A stretch of 64,000 nt of DNA, taken from Arcobacter suis CECT 7833. Its GTDB lineage: Bacteria > Campylobacterota > Campylobacteria > Campylobacterales > Arcobacteraceae. The notes under the pieces were generated by a model, which was not told the DNA's origin, ran no database searches, and saw nothing but the letters and a program-made list of their open reading frames with translations. The stretch is from positions 806,001 through 870,000 of the forward strand of contig NZ_CP032100.1 of assembly GCF_003544815.1 (NCBI RefSeq), in the 5' to 3' direction. This document shows positions 20,419 to 28,614 of the stretch, piece after piece (within the stretch, counting starts at the first letter, position 1; each line of letters begins with the position of its first letter). The position numbers were made by a program, and so were the translations under genes.

Positions 20419-21351
20419 ATGAAACTAATTATTTATATATTTTTATTTTTTACAACTTTATATGGAGTAACTTTTGAAGAAGCTACTGATAGTTTTAATA
20501 AAAAGAATTATATTGAAGCCTATGATAAATATAGTGAGTTAGCATTAAATGATGATGCAAATGCCCAATATAATATTGCATTGATGAATTATAAAGGATT
20601 AGGTGTTACTAAGAATTATAAGTTAGCTTTTTTTTGGTATGAAAAATCTGCACAAAATGGAAATCCCGCAGCGCAAAATAATTTAGCACATATGTATCAT
20701 TTAGGTGAAGAAGTTAAAAAAGATTTAGAGTTAGCTGAAAAATGGTATAAGCTTTCTGCACAGTCTGGTTATCCTTTTGCTCAACTTAATATAGCAATGT
20801 TATATGATTCAAGTACAAATGAAGAAAAAGTAAAAGAAGCATTTTTTTGGTACGAAAAAGCTTCTTTACAAGGTGTAATTATTGCACAAAATAATTTGGC
20901 AAAAATGTATTATATGGGAAGAGGAACAAAAGTTGACAAAGAAAAAGCACTTTACTGGTTTAGTAAATCAGCAGATGCTTCAAATTCTGTTGCACAAGCT
21001 AATTTAGCAATGATGTATTTAACTGCCGATGGAGTAGAAAAAGATATTCCAAAAGCAATAGAATTACTTACTAAATCAGCAGAACAAAACAACTTATCTT
21101 CAATGATTAAACTTGCTGATTTATATGGAAAAGGGAATGAAACTTCTTTGGATTATAAAAAATCATTTTATTGGTATAACAAAGCTTCTGAATTAAAAAG
21201 TACAACTGCAATTTTTCATGTAGGTTTATATTATTATAATGGATATGGAGTTGAAAAAGATATAAATAAAGGGATTACTTATATCAAAGAAGCAAAAGAC
21301 AAAGGTTATCAAAGAGCTGAAAACTTTTTTAAATTAAATAATATAAAATAA
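20419..21351 (+). CDS. Secreted Sel1-repeat (TPR-like) protein
   Basis: The 310-residue protein has a signal peptide (~1-16) followed by about seven Sel1-like repeats (AQNNLAHMYHLG, AQNNLAKMYYMGRG, AQANLAMMYLT and similar) covering the whole chain. Sel1 repeats are protein-interaction scaffolds; in the periplasm they often organise envelope complexes. AAAGGA precedes the ATG. As the last gene of the locus, ended by a strong hairpin, it may assemble the secretion or motor parts (inference). Confidence 0.8.
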   Translation: MKLIIYIFLFFTTLYGVTFEEATDSFNKKNYIEAYDKYSELALNDDANAQYNIALMNYKGLGVTKNYKLAFFWYEKSAQNGNPAAQNNLAHMYHLGEEVKKDLELAEKWYKLSAQSGYPFAQLNIAMLYDSSTNEEKVKEAFFWYEKASLQGVIIAQNNLAKMYYMGRGTKVDKEKALYWFSKSADASNSVAQANLAMMYLTADGVEKDIPKAIELLTKSAEQNNLSSMIKLADLYGKGNETSLDYKKSFYWYNKASELKSTTAIFHVGLYYYNGYGVEKDINKGITYIKEAKDKGYQRAENFFKLNNIK

Positions 21352-21352
21352 G

Positions 21353-21383
21353 AGTATAACTGAGGTAAAACCTCAGTTATACT
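21353..21383. terminator. Bidirectional terminator between convergent genes
   Basis: A perfect 14-bp stem (AGTATAACTGAGGT with its complement) with an AAA loop lies between the Sel1 gene and the reverse-strand ybdD-like gene and can serve both directions. Confidence 0.8.
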
Positions 21384-21396
21384 AAGTCAATTAGCC

Positions 21397-21594
21397 TTAG
21401 CAACACTTAGTAAAACCACCACTATTATATTTTCTCTCTATACACTCTTTGAAAAAATCACCACGACTTTGTACTTCTTTTTCTGGATGATTTCTTTTCA
21501 TATGATCAAGATATTTATCATAGCTAGATAGCCCCACAAGGGGATGAAAAAACCTTTCGGATTTTTCATAGAAAGCTTTAATTTCTTTAAGCAT
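21397..21594 (-). CDS. ybdD: YbdD/YjiX-family small protein (CstA partner)
   Basis: The 65-residue protein matches the short YbdD/YjiX (DUF466) family in length and layout: an aromatic N-terminus, YDKYLDHMKRNHP and a Cys-rich end (GGFTKCC). These proteins are almost always encoded directly after cstA or btsT, and the start here is one base past the cstA stop. In Enterobacteria the partner is needed for CstA-type pyruvate uptake. Confidence 0.85.
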   Translation of the reverse strand: MLKEIKAFYEKSERFFHPLVGLSSYDKYLDHMKRNHPEKEVQSRGDFFKECIERKYNSGGFTKCC

Positions 21595-21595
21595 A

Positions 21596-23695
21596 TCAAA
21601 CCTTTTTTAAACTATCAACATGAACATAAGGATATTCTTTTAGTGGAATTTTTAGTTTTCCAATACAAATACCAATAGTTGCAATAATAACTAATAATGT
21701 ACTAATCATAAAAAATACACATAAAATTGCATTAAGAATATTTGAAAATTTAATTTGTTGAGCTAAACTTAAATCTTTATTTGCCTTATTAATTTCATCT
21801 TGTTGTGTTAGTGTTGGAATTTTTGCTTCAAGTTCAATTATTTTTTTAGATTGAATTTGTGCAACTGCCACATGACTTACAGCATTATGAACTTTATCAC
21901 CTTCTTTGTATGGTAATATTTTTTGAATTCCACCATAAAGTGTTGCTGTTAATACAAACGTTGCTGGAATAACTGTAATCCAAACATATTTTGCTTTACC
22001 CATTTTAAATAAAATCGCAGTTGCTAAAAGCAATGCCATACCAGCAAGCATTTGATTACTTACACCAAATAATGGCCAAAGAGAATAAATTCCTCCTCTT
22101 GGATCGATCGTACCTTGATATAAGAAATATCCCCATCCTGCAACACTAATTGCAGTTGCAAGTATTCCTGCTGCATAGTTATTTGTATTTCCTAATGGTT
22201 TGTAAAGATTTCCTAAAATATCTTGAACCATAAATCGGCAAGCTCTTGTACCTGCATCAACAGCTGTTAAAATAAATAAAGCTTCAAATAATATAGCAAA
22301 ATGATACCAAAATGCCATCATATCAATTCCACCAAAAAGTTCATGAAGAATTAATGCAACTCCAATAGCAAATGTTGGAGCTCCTCCTGTTCTTGATAGA
22401 ATCGTTTCTTCACCAATATTTTTAGTAAGAGACATGATTTCTTCAGGACTTACTGTAAATCCCCAAGTTGAAATATTTTGAGCAACAGTAATTACATCTG
22501 TTCCTATTATTGCAGGAGAAGAGTTAATCGCAAAATATATTCCAGGATGTAAAATAGAAGCACAAATTAAAGCCATAATAGCAACTGCACTTTCCATTAA
22601 CATAGAACCATATCCAACAGGAAGCGCATGAGTTTCATTTTCAAGCATTTTTGGAGTTGTTCCAGTTGAAATTAAAGCATGAAATCCACTAATAGCTCCA
22701 CAAGCAATTGTAATAAATAGGAATGGAAATAATGCTCCTGCAAAAACAGGACCAGAACCATCAAAATATTGTGAATTCATTTTTGGCATTTGTAAATCAG
22801 GAGAAACTACAATTATCGCAATAGCCATAAGTAAAATAACACCAATTTTTAGGAATGTAGATAAATAATCTCTAGGAGCTAATAAGAACCAAACAGGTAA
22901 AATTGCAGCTATAAATCCGTAAGCCATCATAATAATAGCTAAAGTTGTAGCATCAAAAGTAAATCTAGCTGCCCAAATTGGATCAGCTGCTATTATACTT
23001 CCATAATGAATAGCTAAAATTAAAAGAACAAAACCTATAACAGAAGCTTCACCAACTTTTCCAGGTCTTAAATATCTCATATAAATTCCCATAAATATAG
23101 CAATAGGTATAGTCATAGAAATAGTAAATAAACCCCAAGGAGAGTGAGCAAGTGCTTTTACAACAACCATAGATAAAATGGCAATAATTATAAGCATAAT
23201 TCCGAAAATTGCAATCATAGCAACTGAACCAGTGAAAGTTCCTAGTTCATCTTTTATTATTTCACCTAATGATCTTCCATCTCTTCTTGAAGATATAAAT
23301 AAAACAACGAAGTCATGAACAGCACCTGCAAAAACCCCACCAACTAAAATCCAAAGCATAGATGGTAAATATCCCATTTGCGCAGCTAAAATAGGACCAA
23401 CAAGTGGACCAGCACCTGCAATTGCAGCAAAATGATGACCAAATAAAACTGATTTATTTGTAGGAACATAGTCTCTTCCATCATCTCGAATCATCGCAGG
23501 AGTTGCTCTATTCTTATCCAATTCTAAAACTGTATAAGCAATAAACCTTCCATAAAATCTATACCCAATTGCATAAATACACACAGCCGCAACAACTAAA
23601 TACATAGCTGAAACCGTTTCACCATTTTGTAAAGCTAAATATCCAAAGCAAACAGCCCCAATAATAGCAACAAAAATCCAAATAATTTTGTTCAT
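21596..23695 (-). CDS. cstA: CstA carbon-starvation transporter (peptide/pyruvate uptake)
   Basis: The 699-residue polytopic protein has the CstA signatures: GHHFAAIAGAGPLVGPILAA near the N-terminus, the ISSRRDGRSLGEI loop, and many hydrophobic helices. Start set at ATG 23695 (MNKIIWIF) because GAAAGG lies eight bases upstream; the frame is open 15 codons further but without a start signal. CstA imports peptides in Campylobacter jejuni, and its E. coli relatives BtsT and CstA carry pyruvate. The length matches the family. Confidence 0.93.
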   Translation of the reverse strand: MNKIIWIFVAIIGAVCFGYLALQNGETVSAMYLVVAAVCIYAIGYRFYGRFIAYTVLELDKNRATPAMIRDDGRDYVPTNKSVLFGHHFAAIAGAGPLVGPILAAQMGYLPSMLWILVGGVFAGAVHDFVVLFISSRRDGRSLGEIIKDELGTFTGSVAMIAIFGIMLIIIAILSMVVVKALAHSPWGLFTISMTIPIAIFMGIYMRYLRPGKVGEASVIGFVLLILAIHYGSIIAADPIWAARFTFDATTLAIIMMAYGFIAAILPVWFLLAPRDYLSTFLKIGVILLMAIAIIVVSPDLQMPKMNSQYFDGSGPVFAGALFPFLFITIACGAISGFHALISTGTTPKMLENETHALPVGYGSMLMESAVAIMALICASILHPGIYFAINSSPAIIGTDVITVAQNISTWGFTVSPEEIMSLTKNIGEETILSRTGGAPTFAIGVALILHELFGGIDMMAFWYHFAILFEALFILTAVDAGTRACRFMVQDILGNLYKPLGNTNNYAAGILATAISVAGWGYFLYQGTIDPRGGIYSLWPLFGVSNQMLAGMALLLATAILFKMGKAKYVWITVIPATFVLTATLYGGIQKILPYKEGDKVHNAVSHVAVAQIQSKKIIELEAKIPTLTQQDEINKANKDLSLAQQIKFSNILNAILCVFFMISTLLVIIATIGICIGKLKIPLKEYPYVHVDSLKKV

Positions 23696-23840
23696 TATAT
23701 AACCTTTCAAAAAATAAAATTGAATTCTAGTATAACACAAAAATATATAAGGAAATAGTTAAAAAACTTCTCAAACGAATGTAATTTCTCAAGATTTCTT
23801 TTATAATACACATTTTATCTACTTCTTTGGCATTTTCGTT

Positions 23841-23846
23841 TATAAT
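23841..23846 (+). promoter_or_regulatory. Candidate -10 element (TATAAT) for ychF
   Basis: TATAAT occurs 78 bases upstream of the ychF start in the divergent intergenic region, with no clear -35. Confidence 0.35.
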
Positions 23847-23924
23847 CTGTTTATAGTAAATACTCTCTTAAGTTGAGTTTTTTAAAATATTGTTGCAGAT
23901 ATAAATAATTACAAAAGGATTATA

Positions 23925-25028
23925 ATGGGATTAGGTGTAGGAATAGTAGGACTTCCAAATGTGGGTAAATCAACAACTTTTAATGCTTTAACAAAGGCGC
24001 AAAATGCAGAAGCTCAAAATTATCCATTTTGTACAATTGAGCCAAATAAAGCGATAGTTCCAGTTCCTGATAAAAGATTAACTGCTTTAGCAAAAATCGT
24101 TAATCCAGATAAAATTCAACATTCAACTATCGATTTTGTTGATATTGCTGGATTAGTTCGTGGTGCTTCAAAAGGTGAAGGTTTAGGAAATCAATTTTTA
24201 TCAAATATTAGAGAAGTTGAAGTGATTTTACACATGGTTAGATGTTTTGAAGATGGAAATATCGTACATGTTGAAGGTGACGTAAATCCTTTAAGAGATA
24301 TTGAAATTATTGAAACAGAATTAATTTATGCAGATATTTCTCAATTAGAGAAAAAAATCGATAGATTAAAAAAACAATCAAAAGCTTCAAAAGAAGCAGC
24401 TGCATCTTTAGTTATTGCAGAAGATTTATTTAAACATTTAGAAGAACTACAACCTGTAAAAACTTACGAAAATCAAGACAATGAAGTATTTGTTGCACTT
24501 GATAAAGAGATGAGATTTTTATCAAATAAAGATGTAATTTATGGAGCAAATGTTGATGAAGATTCATTAGCAGATGGTGGAAATAAATTTGTTGATATTT
24601 TAAAAGAACACGCAGAAAGTGTTGGTGCTGATGTTATTGTTCTTTGTGCAAAAATTGAAGAAGAACTTGTAGGTCTTGAAGATGAAGAAGCAACAGAATT
24701 TTTAGCAGATTTGGGTGTTAGTGAATCAGGATTAGAGCAAATTATCCATAAAGCATTTGATAAATTAGGATTACAGTCTTATTTTACAGCTGGAAAAGTT
24801 GAAGTGCGAGCTTGGACAATTAGAAAAAATACAAAAGCACCACAAGCAGCAGCGGTTATTCATAATGATTTTGAAAAAGGATTCATTAAAGCTGAAGTTA
24901 TAGCTTATGAAGATTTTATAAATCTTGGTGGTGAAGCTAAATGTAAAGAAGCTGGTAAGTTAAGACTTGAAGGTAAAGATTATGTTGTTCAAGATGGAGA
25001 TATAATGCACTTTAGATTTAATGTGTAG
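23925..25028 (+). CDS. ychF: YchF/Obg-family ATPase
   Basis: The 367-residue protein has G1 GLPNVGKST, FCTIEPNKA, DIAGLVRGASKGEGLGN (G3 and Obg-like loop), a coiled-coil insert (~130-200) and a C-terminal TGS domain (EVRAWTIRKNTKAPQAA, then HNDFEKGFIKAEV). YchF binds ATP rather than GTP and associates with ribosomes and the proteasome/stress machinery. AAAGGA is seven bases before the ATG. Length is normal. Confidence 0.95.
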   Translation: MGLGVGIVGLPNVGKSTTFNALTKAQNAEAQNYPFCTIEPNKAIVPVPDKRLTALAKIVNPDKIQHSTIDFVDIAGLVRGASKGEGLGNQFLSNIREVEVILHMVRCFEDGNIVHVEGDVNPLRDIEIIETELIYADISQLEKKIDRLKKQSKASKEAAASLVIAEDLFKHLEELQPVKTYENQDNEVFVALDKEMRFLSNKDVIYGANVDEDSLADGGNKFVDILKEHAESVGADVIVLCAKIEEELVGLEDEEATEFLADLGVSESGLEQIIHKAFDKLGLQSYFTAGKVEVRAWTIRKNTKAPQAAAVIHNDFEKGFIKAEVIAYEDFINLGGEAKCKEAGKLRLEGKDYVVQDGDIMHFRFNV

Positions 25029-25093
25029 AAATTTATTTACTATTGATACAAGTTCTGTTACAATCAAAATAATAATTAAATTAGGAGTTAAAT

Positions 25094-25918
25094 TTGACGT
25101 CTACTAATATTTTAGAAAAGATAGAATCCCTTCCACCTCTCCCAAAAACGATAATTGAGATAGAAGAGTTTAGAAAAAAACTTAATAAAGAAGCTATAGA
25201 TTTATTAGAAATAATTGAAAAAGATGCATTAATAATTTCTACTTTATTAAAAATTTCTAACTCTGCAATGTTTGGATTTAGATCAAAAGTTGAAACACCT
25301 AGTCGAGCTATTAATCTACTAGGAATAAATTTTACAATTTCTATTGCAATTGGTGGAACAGTTCAAAATCTTTTAATGACAAGTTTAGAACCTTATGCAA
25401 TTACTAGTGATGATTTTATGAAAGCTTCTAATATATCTTCAACATTGGCAAGTTTGTGGTTATCAAAAATTGACATTGACTTAAAAGAAGAGATTATTCT
25501 TCCTGCATTATTACAAGAAACAGGTAAATTTATTTTATCTGATTTAATTTTGAGCGAAAAAAAATCTGATTTATTTAAAGAAAAAATAGCTTCAGGTGCT
25601 TCAATAGAAGAAGCTGAAAAAGAGTTATTAGGTATTACAACTAATCAAATTACAGCTCAAATTTTTAGACACTGGAAATTAAGTGATAATTTGATTAATA
25701 TGATTGAACATGTTGATGATATATCAAATGCAAATGATAATTTTAAGAAAAAATCTCAAATTTTAGATGTGATTAAAACTGCCTGTAATATAAAAAATCC
25801 ATTGAGTGAAGAAAATGTAGCAAAAGCTATAAAAAAAGCTACAATTTATGGCTTTGATATAAAAATACTTATAAAAGCTATTGAAACTTTACAAGATAGA
25901 TTGTTAGACGAAAAATAG
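25094..25918 (+). CDS. HDOD-domain protein
   Basis: The 274-residue protein starts with TTG at 25094, with TTAGGAG seven bases upstream. It is a single HDOD domain: LPPLPKTIIEIE at the front, then LLKISNSAMFGF and SRAINLLGI, followed by helical segments. HDOD proteins are HD-fold regulators without the metal residues, commonly linked to signalling, motility or stress. No output domain is attached. The tail nearly meets recO on the other strand (two bases apart). Confidence 0.85.
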   Translation: MTSTNILEKIESLPPLPKTIIEIEEFRKKLNKEAIDLLEIIEKDALIISTLLKISNSAMFGFRSKVETPSRAINLLGINFTISIAIGGTVQNLLMTSLEPYAITSDDFMKASNISSTLASLWLSKIDIDLKEEIILPALLQETGKFILSDLILSEKKSDLFKEKIASGASIEEAEKELLGITTNQITAQIFRHWKLSDNLINMIEHVDDISNANDNFKKKSQILDVIKTACNIKNPLSEENVAKAIKKATIYGFDIKILIKAIETLQDRLLDEK

Positions 25919-25920
25919 TC

Positions 25921-26535
25921 TCACAAACCTTGAAGTAGAATATTCCATAAATATTCTACTTCATCATCACTAAAACTAATTACTTTCTTTTTTTCAAACA
26001 AATCTTTCATTTTTGATAATTCAAAACCTCTTGAGTAAGTGCAATTTGCATGAACGGGTAAAAAACCTCTAACTAATGAAATATCTTCTGTTATAGTACT
26101 TTCACACATTAAACATTCAAAATCACTATGAAGTCTACCTTCATATTCAAGTAATGAAATATATGACTCGCAAATGGCTCTTAGGGCATTTTGTTTTATC
26201 ATAATATGAACTAAATTTTCTAAAGAGTAAAAATAAAAAGCATCAATTTGCTCTATATCTTTTAAGTGAGGATAAAAAAGCTTTATATATCTTTGCCAGC
26301 AATACATTTTTTCATTGTCTAAAATCCAAGGAAATCCAAGTTGAATAACATCTTTTAATCGAGGGATTGAAGATCTTGTATTTTCTAGTTCAAAATCGAT
26401 TTTATAACCTAAGTTTATATTAGAATGTCTAGCACCATAAAATCTATAGGTTGTCATAACTTCATGCTCAGTTAAAATTGATACAATTAAATCATCGTCT
26501 TTTACGGGTTTTATATCAATTATATAACCTTGCAT
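25921..26535 (-). CDS. recO: RecO recombination mediator
   Basis: The 204-residue protein has an OB-fold start (MQGYIIDIKPVKDDDLIVSIL...TYRFYGARHS), the helical middle and CLMC...CTYSRGF, with the pattern of the short Campylobacterota RecO. It loads RecA onto SSB-coated DNA in the RecFOR pathway. GAGGA lies ~12 bases before the ATG; the preceding acidic small gene ends nine bases upstream. Confidence 0.85.
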   Translation of the reverse strand: MQGYIIDIKPVKDDDLIVSILTEHEVMTTYRFYGARHSNINLGYKIDFELENTRSSIPRLKDVIQLGFPWILDNEKMYCWQRYIKLFYPHLKDIEQIDAFYFYSLENLVHIMIKQNALRAICESYISLLEYEGRLHSDFECLMCESTITEDISLVRGFLPVHANCTYSRGFELSKMKDLFEKKKVISFSDDEVEYLWNILLQGL

Positions 26536-26544
26536 GAAAAATTT

Positions 26545-26811
26545 CTATTCCTCGTCTTCTTCGTCTTTTCTCATATCATTGATTTCTTCGATGATTTCTT
26601 TACACTCTTCATCATCAATTTCACCATTTGCTAGATCAACTAACATATCTTCAAAATCTTTTTTCATTTCTTGCATTTCTTTTAATTCTTCTTTTGTGCT
26701 TTCATCTTCTTTTTTTGCAGCAATTATTTCAAATAACTCATCAATATAATCTTCAATCTCAATAAGTACATCATTTTTTATTAAATCTTCTAACTCTTTT
26801 TGGATACTCAT
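26545..26811 (-). CDS. Small acidic conserved-type protein of unknown function
   Basis: The 88-residue protein is extremely acidic (runs such as NDMRKDEEDEE at the C-terminus) and probably helical, with a good ribosome binding site (AAAGGTG) before ATG. It is in an operon with recO. No family was recognised; the opposite frame is a mirror of its biased codons and is not a gene. Confidence 0.65.
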   Translation of the reverse strand: MSIQKELEDLIKNDVLIEIEDYIDELFEIIAAKKEDESTKEELKEMQEMKKDFEDMLVDLANGEIDDEECKEIIEEINDMRKDEEDEE

Positions 26812-26928
26812 TTTTACACCTTTTTTTTTGTTTTTTGGATTATAACAAAAAAGAACTACTCTTTTGCTTCAATATAATCATATGATTTTTGTGGTAAAAT
26901 ATTCTAAATAATCATGTAAGGAAAGTAA

Positions 26929-27246
26929 ATGGCAGAGTTTAATAATGTTTCTATTGCAAAAGCAGCAAATATTCTTTTTGAAGGAAATATTACTAGTAGA
27001 ACAATAGTATTTGAAGACGGTTCTAGAAAAACATTAGGAATTATGTTACCAGGAGAATATGAATTAAATACAGTTCACAAAGAAATTATTGATATTCAAA
27101 GAGGTATTTTAGAAGTTATGTTACCAGCACAAGATTGGGTAAAATATGAAGGACCAGCATCATTTGAAGTTCCTGCTAATTCAAAATTTAAATTAAGAGT
27201 ACATATGTTAGTTGATTATTGCTGCTCTTTTATAAAAAACAACTAA
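26929..27246 (+). CDS. ppnP: Pyrimidine/purine nucleoside phosphorylase PpnP
   Basis: The 105-residue single-domain cupin matches PpnP (YaiE, DUF1255) throughout: KAANILFEG, RKTLGIMLPGEYEF-like, IIDIQRGILEVMLP and the closing FKLRVHMLVDYCCSF. It phosphorolyses nucleosides to base and ribose-1-phosphate. AAGGAAAG precedes the ATG. It stands alone, with a terminator after it. Confidence 0.93.
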   Translation: MAEFNNVSIAKAANILFEGNITSRTIVFEDGSRKTLGIMLPGEYELNTVHKEIIDIQRGILEVMLPAQDWVKYEGPASFEVPANSKFKLRVHMLVDYCCSFIKNN

Positions 27247-27269
27247 TCTTATTATTTGTCATTTATTAG

Positions 27270-27290
27270 CAATGCGATAAAATCGCATTG
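27270..27290. terminator. Bidirectional terminator between ppnP and the NosL gene
   Basis: A perfect 9-bp stem (CAATGCGAT with ATCGCATTG, loop AAA) separates two convergent genes. Confidence 0.65.
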
Positions 27291-27300
27291 TAATAAAGTA

Positions 27301-28395
27301 CTATTTTATCATTTCTTCTTTTATTTCGTCAAAACTTACAACTTTTTTCCCAAAATGATCAGTCATAAATTTTTTTGCTTCATCTTCATTTTTAAATGGA
27401 ATTAACTCTTCTCCCATTGGACCATAAACATTTGAACCAATCACATAATAAGCTTTTTTTGCATCAGTTGATTCAAGACTATAATAATCAGTTACATTCA
27501 TTTGTAATATTTGTTCATTTGAATGAGCATGATATTTTGTTGGATTAAAATAAAATTTCATCATATCTTTTACCCCATCAAAATAGTGATCATGTCCATC
27601 TTGAAGTTGAATTTGTGCAGCCCATTTTGGGAATTTTGACACAAACATTCCACATACAGGACATTTTGCATCTTTTGGGATATTTATCATTTTTGATTTA
27701 TCAGCTGCATAAAGTGGATTGTATAGATATATTGAAACAGCTTGAAGCATTGAAGAATCTAAATTTTTGCAAGAATTGTTATCTATTAAATACTGTTTTG
27801 CTTCACCTATTGAATTAAACTCTTTTATTTGAGTTCCATCACACATTGATTCAAATATTTTTTTCCCTTTTATTGCAATTGGAACTCTTTTTTCATCTAA
27901 AATATCATTATCTTTAGTTAATTTATCTTTTGAGAGTTTTAAAGCTTCTTCAAAATTATAAATTTCTCCACCAAACTCTTTTTTAAATTTTTCTGCTTCA
28001 ACTTTTGTTAAAAATGCATATTCACTTACTGAACTCATTGTTCCTTCTTTTGAACTTCCAACAACATAAAATGCTTTTGAAGCATCAATTAGTTTTAAAG
28101 AGTTTGTATCTACAACTTGAATATTTTTAATCTTTTGCGCATGATTTTTATGAACTTCAGCTAAACAATGAAGAGAACAATATTGTTCTTTATGACCATT
28201 TTTAAACTCTGCTGTGTGGTTGGTTTTATAATATTTTGTTAAGTGCATTCCACAAACATTACAAAACTCTTTTGAAGAATCCGTTTTTACTAAAGTTGCA
28301 TCTTTAGGTTCTACTGTTTGAAACATTTCAGCCGCATTTAAATTCGAAAAAATAATTCCAAATAAAAATATGAATAATCCTAAAACTTTTTTCAT
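27301..28395 (-). CDS. Exported protein with two NosL-type domains
   Basis: The 364-residue protein has a signal peptide (~1-22) and two copies of a NosL-like metal-binding domain. The first starts at ~41 (CNVCGMHL, then QYCSLHC) and the second at ~242 (CPVCGMFVSKFPKW, then DGHDHYFDGVKDMMKF). NosL binds Cu(I) and supports assembly of the CuZ centre of nitrous-oxide reductase, but duplicated NosL proteins also occur outside nos clusters in Campylobacterota; no nos gene is in this window. AAGGAAG precedes the ATG. Confidence 0.85.
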   Translation of the reverse strand: MKKVLGLFIFLFGIIFSNLNAAEMFQTVEPKDATLVKTDSSKEFCNVCGMHLTKYYKTNHTAEFKNGHKEQYCSLHCLAEVHKNHAQKIKNIQVVDTNSLKLIDASKAFYVVGSSKEGTMSSVSEYAFLTKVEAEKFKKEFGGEIYNFEEALKLSKDKLTKDNDILDEKRVPIAIKGKKIFESMCDGTQIKEFNSIGEAKQYLIDNNSCKNLDSSMLQAVSIYLYNPLYAADKSKMINIPKDAKCPVCGMFVSKFPKWAAQIQLQDGHDHYFDGVKDMMKFYFNPTKYHAHSNEQILQMNVTDYYSLESTDAKKAYYVIGSNVYGPMGEELIPFKNEDEAKKFMTDHFGKKVVSFDEIKEEMIK

Positions 28396-28581
28396 AAAAC
28401 TTCCTTATAGTTGATATAAAAAATTATAGTTAAAAGTAGTTAATTTTTTGTTAAGTGTTGTGTTATTTAAATTTAATATATTTTTAATATATTAAATAAT
28501 AACAAAAATTAATATAGTTTTTAACATAATATATATACAATAACTTATATACAATATTAAGATAAATTATGTAGTATTTAT

Positions 28582-28602
28582 ATTGTATATTAAATATACA
28601 AT
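28582..28602. promoter_or_regulatory. 21-bp palindrome in the promoter region of the Cache-CheW gene
   Basis: ATTGTATATT-A-AATATACAAT is a perfect inverted repeat ending 12 bases before the ATG at 28615. Two further TATACAAT copies lie upstream at ~28535-28556. This looks like an operator set, regulator unknown. Confidence 0.5.
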
Positions 28603-28614
28603 TATGGGACAAGT

